A stretch of DNA of 64,000 bases from CAIYZT01 sp947461435 (GTDB taxonomy: Bacteria > Pseudomonadota > Alphaproteobacteria > Rhodobacterales > Rhodobacteraceae), in NCBI GenBank assembly GCA_965284435.1, contig OZ260083.1, positions 558,001 to 622,000 of the forward strand. The letters run 5' to 3'. The position numbers and the translations under genes are program-made. The stretch's first letter is position 1, and every line of letters starts with the position of its first letter. A model generated the notes under the pieces. The model saw only the letters and a list, made by a program, of their open reading frames with translations, was not told the DNA's origin and did not search any database. This document shows positions 44,638 through 53,709 of this stretch, piece after piece.

Positions 44638-45246
44638 ATGGCGCGGTTTGTTGGCAGCACACTTGTTCTGGCAACACACAACGCCGGTAAGGTTGCAGAA
44701 CTAAAGGATCTGCTGTCACCCTATTCCGTCAGCGTTCAAAGCGCTGCAGACTTGGGGTTGGTGGAACCGGCTGAGACGGAAACTTCCTTTGTCGGAAATG
44801 CACGGATCAAGGCGTTTAGTGCCGCATATGCCACCGGATTGCCGGCCTTGGCGGACGATTCCGGAATAACCGTCGACGGTTTGAACGGTGCGCCGGGGGT
44901 CTATACTGCGGACTGGGCCGAAACCCCAAATGGCCGGGATTTCGGCTTGGCAATGGCCCGGACATGGCAAGCCCTTGAAATCTGCAATGCGCCCTTTCCA
45001 AGAACCGCGCAGTTTCGGTGTACCCTTGTTCTGGCTTATCCCGATGGCAACCATCAAGCATTTGAAGGGGTCATGCCCGGACAGATTGTCTGGCCGGGTC
45101 GGGGCGGACAGGGTCACGGCTATGATCCCATCTTTAAGCCCGACGGATTTGACATCACCTTCGGAGAAATGGATCGCTGGGCAAAAAATCGGATCAGTCA
45201 TCGCGGCAAGGCTTTTGATCTGCTGATAAAGGAGTGTTTCACGTGA
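44638..45246 (+). CDS. rdgB: XTP/dITP diphosphatase (RdgB/Ham1)
   Basis: The 202-residue enzyme removes non-canonical purine triphosphates. It has LVLATHNAGKVAELKDLL (the T/S-H-N-x-x-K motif), LPALADDSGITVDGLNG with the catalytic acids, and GYDPIFKPDG. It starts directly after the rph stop. Its last codons and stop TGA (45244-45246) lie within a parS site, and the stop overlaps the next gene's GTG start. Confidence 0.96.
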   Translation: MARFVGSTLVLATHNAGKVAELKDLLSPYSVSVQSAADLGLVEPAETETSFVGNARIKAFSAAYATGLPALADDSGITVDGLNGAPGVYTADWAETPNGRDFGLAMARTWQALEICNAPFPRTAQFRCTLVLAYPDGNHQAFEGVMPGQIVWPGRGGQGHGYDPIFKPDGFDITFGEMDRWAKNRISHRGKAFDLLIKECFT

Positions 45247-45250
45247 AACA
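45235..45250. promoter_or_regulatory. parS: parS centromere site, perfect consensus
   Basis: TGTTTCACGTGAAACA, a perfect 16-base palindrome identical to the canonical bacterial parS. It starts right after the AAAGGAG ribosome site and covers the rdgB stop codon and the ridA GTG start. ParB encoded at 46781-47686 should nucleate here. Confidence 0.93.
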
Positions 45251-45617
45251 AATTTCCACTGACTCTCCCTTTGAAAGCACCATGGGATACAGCCGGGCCA
45301 TCGTAAAGGGTGGCTGGTGCTTCGTTTCGGGTGTGACCGGCTATGATTATGCGGCAATGCAGATGCCGGAAAGCGCCGCAGATCAAGCCCGAAACTGTTT
45401 TTCAACAATCGCCTCTGTGTTAACGCAAGGCGGCTTTGAAATGTCTGATATCGTGCGCGTACAATATACCGTTATAGATGCAACCCTCGTGGACGAGATT
45501 GTACCAGAGCTTGGAAAAGCCCTGGGCGACATTCGCCCGGCAGCGACCATGGTCATCGCGGGCCTGATCCGCCCAGAGATGAAGATAGAAATCGAAGTCA
45601 CCGCATTCAAAGGATAA
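45243..45617 (+). CDS. RidA family protein
   Basis: The 124-residue product belongs to the RidA/YjgF family (enamine/imine deaminases and relatives), with VKGGWCFVSGVTGYDYA, QARNCFSTIASVLTQGG, IVRVQYTVID and the late RPAATMVIAGLIRPEMKIEI. The arginine that in RidA binds the substrate carboxylate is present in IRPAAT or LIRPEM; which one cannot be settled here. GTG 45243 is chosen because AAAGGAG is eight bases upstream; a GTG nine bases earlier lies inside that site. Start and stop of the neighbours overlap as GTGA. Confidence 0.88.
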   Translation: MKQISTDSPFESTMGYSRAIVKGGWCFVSGVTGYDYAAMQMPESAADQARNCFSTIASVLTQGGFEMSDIVRVQYTVIDATLVDEIVPELGKALGDIRPAATMVIAGLIRPEMKIEIEVTAFKG

Positions 45618-45623
45618 TGAATA

Positions 45624-46784
45624 GTGCCCGTGTCACATACCGACTTCGGGATCTACCTTCACTGGCCATTTTGCCAATCAAAATGCCCCTACTGCGACTT
45701 CAACAGCCACGTCGCCGACACTGTTGATCAAAAAAAATGGGCGTCGGCCTTTGAACAAGAGATATCTCGGTTGGCGGATGAGGTAGGCCCCCGGCTGGTC
45801 AAAAGCATTTATTTCGGCGGCGGAACCCCATCATTGATGCACCCTGACACCGTTGACCGTATTCTTTCGGCCATTCGGCGCCATTTTTCGCTCAAAAATG
45901 ATGTGGAAATTACATTGGAAGCGAACCCAACCTCTGTCGAAGTTGGTCGTTTTATAGGCTATCGTGATGCAGGAGTGAATCGAGTCTCCATGGGGTTTCA
46001 GGCCCTGAATGATGTTGATCTGCGTGCCTTGGGGCGTCTTCACACCGTTGCCTCGGCCTTGGCTGCCCTGGAATCGGCAAGAACGGTCTTTGATCGCATC
46101 AATTTCGATCTGATTTACGCAAGACAGCATCAATCGTTGAAGAGTTGGGAGGACGAGCTTCGTATGGCTCTGGATTTGGGGCCAACCCATCTGTCGCTTT
46201 ATCAATTGACGATCGAAGATGGCACGGCCTTTGCTCAGCGTTTCAACGCGGGGGCCCTGCGCGGCCTTCCCGGTGAGGATCTTGCCGTGGATCTTTTCAA
46301 CACAACGCAAGAGCTATGCGATGCCAATCACTTGCCCGCGTATGAGGTTTCGAATCATGCCCGTTCTGGGCAAGAATCGGTTCATAATCAAATCTACTGG
46401 CGCGGCGGGGATTACCTTGGGATCGGCCCCGGTGCCCACGGCCGGATCACCATGAATGGGAACCGATTTGCCACCACCAGTCCGAAGGCACCCGGTGCTT
46501 GGCTGGCCAGCGTTCTTGGCTCCGGTTCCGGTGAAGAAGACCGTGAGTGTCTTTCCGCAATGGAGTGGGCCGAAGAGATTGTTCTTATGGGGCTGCGCAC
46601 GGCAGAGGGGATTGATCTGTCCCATATTCAAAAGGTGACCGGCAAGAAAATTGACCCAAGACAACTGGTCGGCCTTAAGGACCTTGGTCTTCTTCACCAA
46701 GAGGGCGACCGGATCTGCACAAGCCTTCAGGGCCGTCTTGTCTTGAACGGTGTCATTCGTGAGGTCGCGGGCCTTTTGGTCTAG
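45624..46784 (+). CDS. hemW: Radical SAM haem chaperone HemW
   Basis: The 386-residue protein has the radical SAM cluster motif CQSKCPYC near residues 17-24 followed by DFNSH, the SAM-binding GGGTPSLM, EANPTS and RVSMGFQALND, and the HemN-like C-terminal domain. The C-x-x-x-C-x-x-C followed by D-F and the lack of the HemN N-terminal extension fit HemW, which delivers haem, rather than coproporphyrinogen dehydrogenase. The start is GTG 45624. Its stop TAG and the convergent parB stop share the same CTAG tetranucleotide. Confidence 0.92.
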   Translation: MPVSHTDFGIYLHWPFCQSKCPYCDFNSHVADTVDQKKWASAFEQEISRLADEVGPRLVKSIYFGGGTPSLMHPDTVDRILSAIRRHFSLKNDVEITLEANPTSVEVGRFIGYRDAGVNRVSMGFQALNDVDLRALGRLHTVASALAALESARTVFDRINFDLIYARQHQSLKSWEDELRMALDLGPTHLSLYQLTIEDGTAFAQRFNAGALRGLPGEDLAVDLFNTTQELCDANHLPAYEVSNHARSGQESVHNQIYWRGGDYLGIGPGAHGRITMNGNRFATTSPKAPGAWLASVLGSGSGEEDRECLSAMEWAEEIVLMGLRTAEGIDLSHIQKVTGKKIDPRQLVGLKDLGLLHQEGDRICTSLQGRLVLNGVIREVAGLLV

Positions 46785-47686
46785 TCGCGCCCACCATCCC
46801 GGCGAGCAACTGACAGCGCCCGGCATAGCATATCAAGGTCATCCAGATCGTTATACCGAATTGAAAGACTGCCGCTGCCGTCGATTGTATGGGCTATTGA
46901 AACAGAAAGCTTCAAACCCGCGCTCAGATCCAATTCAATCGCCCGGGTATCCGCATCCTTGGTATCACCACTTCGCCGCGATTTAGGCTTCGTTTCACCG
47001 GCAGCTTTTGCCATCCGCTCGACATCTCGGACTGAAAGGCCCCGGTCAATCACCATGCGCGCCAGTTTCTGCGGATCATCGCTGGTCACCAACGCCCTGG
47101 CATGGCCCGCCGAAATTTCTCCGGTGCGAACCAGATCTTGAACGGGCTGAGGCAACGTCAGTAGACGCAGCAAGTTCGCAATGTGACTGCGGCTGCGCGA
47201 CAGCGCTTCGGCAATCTTTTCCTGCGTATGCCCAAACCGATCCATCAATTGCCGATAGGCCTGTGCCTCTTCGATCGCGTTCAAGTCTGCGCGTTGAATG
47301 TTCTCTATGATGGCAATTTCCATCACTTCGACGTCGTCAAGATCGCGAATAATCACTGGAATGTCGTGGAGCTTTGCAATTTGGCTTGCACGCCACCGCC
47401 GTTCGCCCGCGACAATTTCATAGTGATCGGGCGTGTCCGCGCGCCGGCGAACGATCAAGGGCTGCAGCACGCCCTTCTGTCTGATCGATTCAGCCAACGA
47501 ATCCAACGCGCTTTGATCGAAATGCCGTCTCGGCTGCGTCGGGTTGGGGAAAACACACTCAATCGGTGCCCGAAATTCCGCCCGAACGGCCTCATCTTCG
47601 TTGGTCTCTGACTTGTTGACGTTGATGTCGGACATCAAAGCCGACAATCCCCGCCCCAGGCCGCGGCGTTCAATATTCTTCGCCAT
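46781..47686 (-). CDS. parB: Chromosome partitioning protein ParB
   Basis: The 301-residue CTP-dependent clamp loads at parS. It has the GERRWRA motif at residues 94-100 (CTP binding), ENIQRADLNAIEEA (128-141), a helix-turn-helix around 153-175 (TQEKIAEALSRSRSHIANLL) and a C-terminal dimerisation region ending in SIRYNDLDDLDMLCRAL. The N-terminal tail MAKNIERRGLGRGLSALM is the conserved ParA-contacting peptide. It follows parA by three bases. Three parS-like sites lie in the window. Confidence 0.97.
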   Translation of the reverse strand: MAKNIERRGLGRGLSALMSDINVNKSETNEDEAVRAEFRAPIECVFPNPTQPRRHFDQSALDSLAESIRQKGVLQPLIVRRRADTPDHYEIVAGERRWRASQIAKLHDIPVIIRDLDDVEVMEIAIIENIQRADLNAIEEAQAYRQLMDRFGHTQEKIAEALSRSRSHIANLLRLLTLPQPVQDLVRTGEISAGHARALVTSDDPQKLARMVIDRGLSVRDVERMAKAAGETKPKSRRSGDTKDADTRAIELDLSAGLKLSVSIAHTIDGSGSLSIRYNDLDDLDMLCRALSVARRDGGRD

Positions 47687-47689
47687 AAT

Positions 47690-48511
47690 CTATTCCTTCT
47701 GCCCTAAAATTGGGTTCCGCTTCAGAACCTCCGCGGTCAAAGCGCGATAGGCCTCTGCCCCCTTGGAGGACGAATCATATTCAAGGACCGACATCGCGTA
47801 AGACGGCGCTTCACTCACGCGGACATTGCGAGGGATCACTGTTTCAAACACAACATCACCCAACGTCGCACGGGCGTCCGCCTCAACCTGATGGCAAAGG
47901 CGATTGCGGCTATCGAACATCGTGATCAACACGCCTTCGATCCGGAGAGCCGGATTCGCTGTCTGCCGAATTTCCCGGATTGTCAGCATAAGCTGCGAGA
48001 GGCCCTCCAGCGCGAAAAACTCTGCCTGAAGGGGAACAATCACCGAGTTTGCGGCAATCATCGCGTTTATGGTTAGCAAATTCAAAGAAGGCGGGCAGTC
48101 AATCAGCACAAAATCAAGCTTGTAACGATCAAGTTCCAGCTGCCGCAACGCATCTTGCAACAGAAAACTTCTCTTTTCATTCGCCACCAGCTCAACATCG
48201 GCCGACGAAAGGTCTGCATTGGCTGGGCAAATGAAAAGATTCGGGATCGAGGTTTCAAGGATTGCACTTGAAATGGATGCTTCTTCAAGAAGGACGTCAT
48301 AGGTCGTCAACTTTCGGCGGTCCTGCGCAATGCCAAGCCCGGTCGAGGCGTTGCCTTGCGGATCCAGATCGATAAGAAGAACGCGGGCCCCAGACTCAAC
48401 CAGACCCGTAGCCAGATTGATTGTCGTGGTCGTCTTGCCGACACCCCCTTTTTGATTCGATACAGCGAATATCTTTGGGGGTGCGGGTCGGGTTGGGTCA
48501 GAGAAGTTCAA
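47690..48511 (-). CDS. parA: Chromosome partitioning ATPase ParA
   Basis: The 273-residue ATPase has the deviant Walker A KGGVGKTTT (residues 21-29, signature Lys21), the switch region DLDPQGNASTGLG and DFVLIDCPPSLNLLT. It moves ParB-bound origins by cycling on the nucleoid. The start is TTG 48511, supported by GAGGTGG about six bases upstream, inside the end of rsmG; the genes overlap by 14 bases. The order mnmG - rsmG - parA - parB is widely conserved. Confidence 0.97.
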   Translation of the reverse strand: MNFSDPTRPAPPKIFAVSNQKGGVGKTTTTINLATGLVESGARVLLIDLDPQGNASTGLGIAQDRRKLTTYDVLLEEASISSAILETSIPNLFICPANADLSSADVELVANEKRSFLLQDALRQLELDRYKLDFVLIDCPPSLNLLTINAMIAANSVIVPLQAEFFALEGLSQLMLTIREIRQTANPALRIEGVLITMFDSRNRLCHQVEADARATLGDVVFETVIPRNVRVSEAPSYAMSVLEYDSSSKGAEAYRALTAEVLKRNPILGQKE

Positions 48512-49124
48512 TTCCGTCCACCTCTAGTATGGCTGCCTGCGGGTCTGTCCGGCTTATATGGGTCTGGCAGTTGAACTTCCACCGCTTATGCGCCGCCAAA
48601 AGCTCTTGTTGAAAGGTCGACCCTTTCGGAAAATAGGCTCTACCAGCGGGTTTTATGTGACGATGGGCAAATCCGAGCAAGAGATCCAATGAACCAAGCG
48701 CTCTGGCGGAGACGACATCCGCGCCCAATGGGTCGACAGATTCGATACGCTTTACGATCACCTGAGCGTTCAGGTTCAATGTACGGACCGCCTGCATTAA
48801 AAAGGCGGCCTTTCGGGCATCGGACTCAACAAGAGTGAATTTTGTTTTGGGTGAGTGGTCTTTTGCGATCACCGCAAGAACCAGTGCAGGAAACCCACCA
48901 CCGCTGCCCAGATCAACCCACGATGCAGGCATAGGTTTCAGCAGCGGCCAAATTTGCGCAGAATCGAGAATGTGCCGCTCCCAGATCTCGGTGACAGACG
49001 CTTTGGAGATCAGGTTGACGGCCGAGGTCCACTTGCGGACCAATTGCTCCAACGTCAAAAGCGCTTCAGATGTTTCACATGAAACACTCAACCAGTCTGG
49101 CAAAACGCCACTGACAATTGTCAT
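48498..49124 (-). CDS. rsmG: 16S rRNA (guanine527-N7)-methyltransferase RsmG
   Basis: The 208-residue enzyme methylates G527 of 16S rRNA. The SAM motif is WVDLGSGGGFPALVLAV (residues 69-85), followed by FTLVESDARKAAFL and SARALGSLDLLLGF. It overlaps mnmG by four bases at the start and parA by 14 at the end. Residues 14-18 are VSCET, encoded by a parS-like sequence; many relatives have VSRET here, encoded by a perfect parS. Confidence 0.96.
   Translation of the reverse strand: MTIVSGVLPDWLSVSCETSEALLTLEQLVRKWTSAVNLISKASVTEIWERHILDSAQIWPLLKPMPASWVDLGSGGGFPALVLAVIAKDHSPKTKFTLVESDARKAAFLMQAVRTLNLNAQVIVKRIESVDPLGADVVSARALGSLDLLLGFAHRHIKPAGRAYFPKGSTFQQELLAAHKRWKFNCQTHISRTDPQAAILEVDGIELL
49071..49086. 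promoter_or_regulatory. parS: parS-like site with one central substitution
   Basis: TGTTTCACATGAAACA differs from the canonical parS only at the central CG, which is CA here. It lies in rsmG codons 14-18. Whether ParB still binds is uncertain, since the central CG is usually conserved. Confidence 0.7.
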
Positions 49125-51007
49125 GCCCCGGCAACCCGCGATCTTTCCGCCTTCTTCAGACAGGCCAGAATCAACGTCAACGCCGCCGGTGTCATTCCTT
49201 CTACACGCGCCGCGTCGTCCAACGTGGCGGGCCGCAGGCGTTGAAGCTTCGCCGTCAATTCCGCCGACAGGCCAGACATTTCCGAAAAGGCGAAATCCGC
49301 TGGAATCTCACGGGCCATTGATTGCGACAGACCCCGCGCTTCGTTCTTTTGACGGTCGATGTATTGCGCATACAGCGCGTCATAACTCAACTGAACCTTG
49401 ATGTCTGAAGGTGTCGCTGCCCACCCCGGAACCATCGCGTCAAGTTGGGCAGGCTCCACCCCCGCAATGGAGAGAACCTGATAGGCTGTGCGCCTTTGCC
49501 CGTCCTGGCTGACAACAATTCCTGAAAGCGCAAGATCCTTGGGGCTCAATGCTTGGCCGCTCAAAAGCGCGCGGCCAGCCTTCAGAGCTGTCATTTTCGC
49601 CTCGAATGCCGCCTTGCGCTCTGCCTTCACCAGACCGCGATCCAACCCGAACTGCGTCAGACGCTGATCTGCATTATCTGCGCGAAGCGAAAGCCTGTAT
49701 TCGGCCCGCGACGTGAACATGCGATAGGGCTCTGATACGCCGCGGCCAATCAGATCGTCCAGCATTACCCCAATATAGCTGGTGGCCCGATCAAAGCGAA
49801 GGCTGTCGCATCCCAGCGCTGCCGCAGCAGCGTTTGAACCCGCAACCAAACCCTGCGCCGCCGCCTCTTCGTAGCCTGTTGTGCCATTGATCTGGCCCGC
49901 AAAGTACAAACCGGGCGTATTCTCGACATCCAGACCCGGCCTAAGGCCCCGTGGATCGAAGAAATCGTATTCGATCGCGTAGGCGGGCTGTAAGATTTCT
50001 ACGCTCTCCAACCCCATAATCGACCGAACATATGCTTCTTGAACCTCGACGGGCAAAGAAGACGAAATCCCGTTCGGATAGATCGTGTGATCATCCAACC
50101 CTTCCGGCTCCAGATACACTTGGTGCGAGGTTTTATCGGCAAACCGCACAACCTTGTCCTCGATGGACGGGCAATAGCGCGGGCCTACACCTTCGATGTG
50201 GCCGCCGTACATGGCCGACCGCGACAGATTCGCCCTTACGATATCATGCGTCTTTTCGTTCGTATGTGTGATCCCACAGAAAACCTGCCGCTGAACGGGC
50301 ACCTTGTTCAGGAATGAAAACATTGTTGGCTCTGGATCGCCCGGTTGGCTTTCCAGTTTGGACCAGTCGATCGTGCGCCCATCGAGTCTTGGCGGTGTGC
50401 CCGTCTTAAGCCGGCCCTTGGCCAAATCCATCGCACCCAGTCGTTCCGCCAGCCGAACAGACGCCGCATCGCCCACTCGGCCGCCAGTTTTGCGCTGGTC
50501 ACCGATATGGATTACACCATTTAGGAACGTGCCCGTTGTCAAGACAACGGCTGATGCCGATATTTCCGATCCGTCTGCCAACACACATCCTTCGATGGCC
50601 CCGGCAGTCCCCATCTTCAGATCAACAACCTCGCCCTCAACGATGGTCAATCCTGCCGTTGCAGCCAAAAGACGCTGGATGGCATGGCGATATATCTTTC
50701 TGTCAGCCTGGGCACGCGGCCCCTGTACAGCTGGCCCCTTGCGCCGATTCAGCAAGCGAAATTGAATTCCCGCCTCATCCGCAGCGCGGCCCATAATCCC
50801 GTCCAGCGCATCAATCTCACGAACGAGGTGGCCCTTGCCCAAGCCGCCAATCGCCGGGTTGCAGGACATCACACCTATGGTTGCCGCGGACATGGTCACC
50901 AATGCGGTTCTTGCGCCCATCCGTGCCGAAGCTGCCGCCGCCTCTGCGCCAGCATGCCCGCCGCCGATCACCACCACATCAAAATGTTTCACGTGAAACG
51001 CCCTCAT
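49121..51007 (-). CDS. mnmG: tRNA uridine-5-carboxymethylaminomethyl modification enzyme MnmG
   Basis: The 628-residue FAD enzyme, with MnmE, modifies U34 of certain tRNAs. It has the FAD motif VVIGGGHAGAEAAAASARMG at residues 12-31, NPAIGGLGKGHLVREIDALD, RRKGPAVQGPRAQADR and the C-terminal helical domain. Start ATG 51007 overlaps the mnmE stop (ATGA). The N-terminal peptide FHVKHF is encoded by a parS site. Confidence 0.97.
   Translation of the reverse strand: MRAFHVKHFDVVVIGGGHAGAEAAAASARMGARTALVTMSAATIGVMSCNPAIGGLGKGHLVREIDALDGIMGRAADEAGIQFRLLNRRKGPAVQGPRAQADRKIYRHAIQRLLAATAGLTIVEGEVVDLKMGTAGAIEGCVLADGSEISASAVVLTTGTFLNGVIHIGDQRKTGGRVGDAASVRLAERLGAMDLAKGRLKTGTPPRLDGRTIDWSKLESQPGDPEPTMFSFLNKVPVQRQVFCGITHTNEKTHDIVRANLSRSAMYGGHIEGVGPRYCPSIEDKVVRFADKTSHQVYLEPEGLDDHTIYPNGISSSLPVEVQEAYVRSIMGLESVEILQPAYAIEYDFFDPRGLRPGLDVENTPGLYFAGQINGTTGYEEAAAQGLVAGSNAAAAALGCDSLRFDRATSYIGVMLDDLIGRGVSEPYRMFTSRAEYRLSLRADNADQRLTQFGLDRGLVKAERKAAFEAKMTALKAGRALLSGQALSPKDLALSGIVVSQDGQRRTAYQVLSIAGVEPAQLDAMVPGWAATPSDIKVQLSYDALYAQYIDRQKNEARGLSQSMAREIPADFAFSEMSGLSAELTAKLQRLRPATLDDAARVEGMTPAALTLILACLKKAERSRVAGA
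50985..51000. promoter_or_regulatory. parS: parS-like site with one terminal mismatch
   Basis: TGTTTCACGTGAAACG matches canonical parS at 15 of 16 positions, including the whole central GTTTCACGTGAAAC core. It encodes residues FHVKH at the start of MnmG. Confidence 0.88.
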
Positions 51008-52293
51008 TTGCCGATACAGAAACTTGAAAAGATCTCTGCCAGAAAATCTTCTACACCGAGCCGCCCAACCAGAACATCCATTGCAGCAATGGCCCGGCGC
51101 ACATCCGCCGCCGCAACCTCTGCAAGCTGCATCCCGCCTGTTACTTCAATCTGCGCCGATTCCAAAGCCTCAATCGCGCTCCGCATGGCGGCAATGTGCC
51201 GTTCTCTGGTCATCACGCCGTCAATCGGGATCCGGGTCCCAAGTTCCGCCGAAATGGCCGTCAAAAGGGCGTCGATCCCCTGGCCAGACAGACCGGAAAC
51301 CGACAATCCTTCCCAATTCTTTGTCTGATCGGCCTTTGAGACCACACGCAGATCGCCCGGTCGCAAGGTAATCGCGGCGGCTTCGTCAGCGGATTCCAAA
51401 AGGTACACCCGCAAATCCGCCGCCTCGGCCCGCCGCACCGCAAGGTCTATGCCCTTACGCTCAACCGGGTCTGTCGTCTCACGCAGCCCTGCCGTATCAA
51501 GCAAGATAACAGGCAGGCCGTCTACGTCCATCCGCACTTCGATGACATCCCGCGTCGTCCCCGCAAACTCTGAGGTGATCGCGGCCTCTCTGCCCGCTAA
51601 CGCATTGAGCAAAGTAGATTTTCCGACATTGGGCTGCCCAATGATTGCCACCTCAAAGCCGGCCCGTACGCGCTCCGCCGATCGCGCGGCGCGAACCTCA
51701 TTTCGTAAAGCGTCCAACAGTGTGGCCATCAAAGATGACACCTCTGGAGACACATCGACCGGCACATCTTCGTCAGCAAAATCAATCGTGGCTTCGATCA
51801 GGGCCGCGATACGAACGAGCGTCTTGCGCCAAATTTCCGCCCTTTGGCCGATGGCCCCCGACAGAACGCGCAAGGCCTGACGCCGTTGCGCTTCGGTTTC
51901 CGCCTCGATCAGGTCTGACAGCCCTTCGACCTGCGTCAGATCCAGCATCCCATTTTCAAGGGCGCGGCGGGTGAATTCCCCGGGTTCTGCCAAGCGTAGG
52001 CCATCCAGATGCGATAGCTCTTTCAGCACGGCTTGGATGACGGCAACAGACCCATGAAGGTGGAATTCTACCACATCTTCGCCTGTAAAGGACTGCCCCG
52101 CGTCAAACGATAGTACAAGGGCCTGATCCAAAACCGCCTCGCCCGACCGGAGCAATCGCACTGCTGCGCGGCGCCGCTGTGGAAGGCTTGCGCACAAGCT
52201 GACTGCTGCCTTGAACGCACCTGGGCCTGACAGGCGCACAATTGCGACGCCCGCTTTGCCCCTTGCCGTCGCCAAGGCAAAGATCGTGTCCAT
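51004..52293 (-). CDS. mnmE: tRNA modification GTPase MnmE
   Basis: The 429-residue protein has an N-terminal folate-binding domain (MDTIFALATARGKAGVAIVR), a helical domain, and an inserted G domain with GQPNVGKSTLLNAL (near residues 219-232), DTAGLRETTD and SKAD. It ends with the catalytic FCIGK, whose Cys takes part in the modification. It starts at ATG 52293 with AGGAGG upstream and is first in the chain mnmE - mnmG - rsmG - parA - parB, in which all five genes overlap or nearly touch. Confidence 0.97.
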   Translation of the reverse strand: MDTIFALATARGKAGVAIVRLSGPGAFKAAVSLCASLPQRRRAAVRLLRSGEAVLDQALVLSFDAGQSFTGEDVVEFHLHGSVAVIQAVLKELSHLDGLRLAEPGEFTRRALENGMLDLTQVEGLSDLIEAETEAQRRQALRVLSGAIGQRAEIWRKTLVRIAALIEATIDFADEDVPVDVSPEVSSLMATLLDALRNEVRAARSAERVRAGFEVAIIGQPNVGKSTLLNALAGREAAITSEFAGTTRDVIEVRMDVDGLPVILLDTAGLRETTDPVERKGIDLAVRRAEAADLRVYLLESADEAAAITLRPGDLRVVSKADQTKNWEGLSVSGLSGQGIDALLTAISAELGTRIPIDGVMTRERHIAAMRSAIEALESAQIEVTGGMQLAEVAAADVRRAIAAMDVLVGRLGVEDFLAEIFSSFCIGK

Positions 52294-52315
52294 TGCCGCC
52301 CCGCCTCCTGGGCGA

Positions 52316-53593
52316 TTATGAGTTCATCGAATCAAAGAATTCCGCGTTCGATTTTGTCTGCTTCAGTTTGGTCAGCAAGAATTCGATCGCGTCTGTGGTT
52401 CCCATTGGGTTCAAGATCCGGCGAAGCACATAGGTCTTCGCCAAATCAACCTTGTCTACCAGCAAGTCTTCCTTGCGGGTGCCCGACTTCAAGATATCGA
52501 TGGCCGGGAACACGCGCTTGTCGGCCACCTTGCGGTCCAGAACGATCTCACTGTTGCCAGTTCCCTTGAATTCTTCAAAGATCACTTCGTCCATCCGGCT
52601 TCCGGTATCGATCAGCGCAGTCGCAATGATGGTCAAACTGCCGCCCTCTTCGATATTCCGCGCGGCACCAAAGAACCGCTTTGGACGTTGCAACGCGTTT
52701 GCATCAACGCCGCCGGTCAAGACCTTGCCAGACGACGGGACAACCGTGTTAAAGGCCCGGCCAAGGCGCGTGATGCTGTCCAACAAGATGACAACATCGC
52801 GTTTATGCTCGACCAGACGCTTGGCCTTTTCGGCCACCATTTCTGCCACGGCCACGTGCCGGGTTGCGGGTTCGTCGAAGGTCGAAGACACAACTTCACC
52901 CTTCACCGACCGCTGCATATCGGTCACCTCTTCGGGCCGCTCGTCGATCAGCAAAACGATCAAATAGCATTCAGGGTGGTTCGTTGCGATCGAGTTGGCG
53001 ATGTTTTGCAGCAAAACAGTCTTACCCGTCCGAGGAGGGGCAACGATCAACGCACGCTGGCCTTTGCCGATTGGACAAACCAGATCGATGATCCGCGCCG
53101 AACGGTCTTTGATCGTCGGATCTTCAACTTCCATCTTCAACCGCTCATCAGGATAAAGCGGCGTAAGGTTATCAAAATGTACTTTGTGACGCGCCTTTTC
53201 AGGGTCATCAAAGTTGATCTTTGTCGCCTTGGTCAGACAAAAATACCGTTCATTCTCTCGCGGCGCCTGAATGATACCTTCAATGGTATCGCCCGTGCGC
53301 AGGCTGAACTGACGGATCATCTCGGGCGAAACATAGATATCGTCGGGACCAGAAAGGTAGTTCGCAGAAGGTGAGCGCAAAAAGCCAAATCCGTCCTGCA
53401 GAACTTCCAGAACGCCATCGCCGCCAATTTCCCAACCTTCCTCAGCATGCTCTTTCAAGATCGAGAACATCATCTCGCCCTTGCGCATATTCGGGGCATT
53501 TTCGATGTCCCATTCCTCGGCCATGGCCAGCAATTCGGCCGGCGTCTTGGCCTTAAGGTCGGCAAGGTTCAATTGTTCAGCGGACATGGACAT
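52316..53593 (-). CDS. rho: Transcription termination factor Rho
   Basis: The 425-residue hexameric RNA helicase has the N-terminal LNLADLKAKTPAELLAMAEE, an RNA-binding cold-shock domain with GFGFLRSPSANYL, the Walker A APPRTGKTVLL near residues 184-194, the Q/R loops and LLIDERPEEVTDM, and the C-terminal RKEDLLVD. It has no long N-terminal insertion. ATG 53593 and ATG 53587 are both possible; GAGGT is better spaced from the second. Confidence 0.97.
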   Translation of the reverse strand: MSMSAEQLNLADLKAKTPAELLAMAEEWDIENAPNMRKGEMMFSILKEHAEEGWEIGGDGVLEVLQDGFGFLRSPSANYLSGPDDIYVSPEMIRQFSLRTGDTIEGIIQAPRENERYFCLTKATKINFDDPEKARHKVHFDNLTPLYPDERLKMEVEDPTIKDRSARIIDLVCPIGKGQRALIVAPPRTGKTVLLQNIANSIATNHPECYLIVLLIDERPEEVTDMQRSVKGEVVSSTFDEPATRHVAVAEMVAEKAKRLVEHKRDVVILLDSITRLGRAFNTVVPSSGKVLTGGVDANALQRPKRFFGAARNIEEGGSLTIIATALIDTGSRMDEVIFEEFKGTGNSEIVLDRKVADKRVFPAIDILKSGTRKEDLLVDKVDLAKTYVLRRILNPMGTTDAIEFLLTKLKQTKSNAEFFDSMNS

Positions 53594-53709
53594 ACCTCAG
53601 GTGGCCCTTCGGGCCAGCAGGAATTCAAATGGATCGGGAAGCGCGGATACAGCCGAATGGCCTCGCACACAAACCGCACCTAAGCAGAGAGGCAGCGCAA
53701 GTCAAGCAA

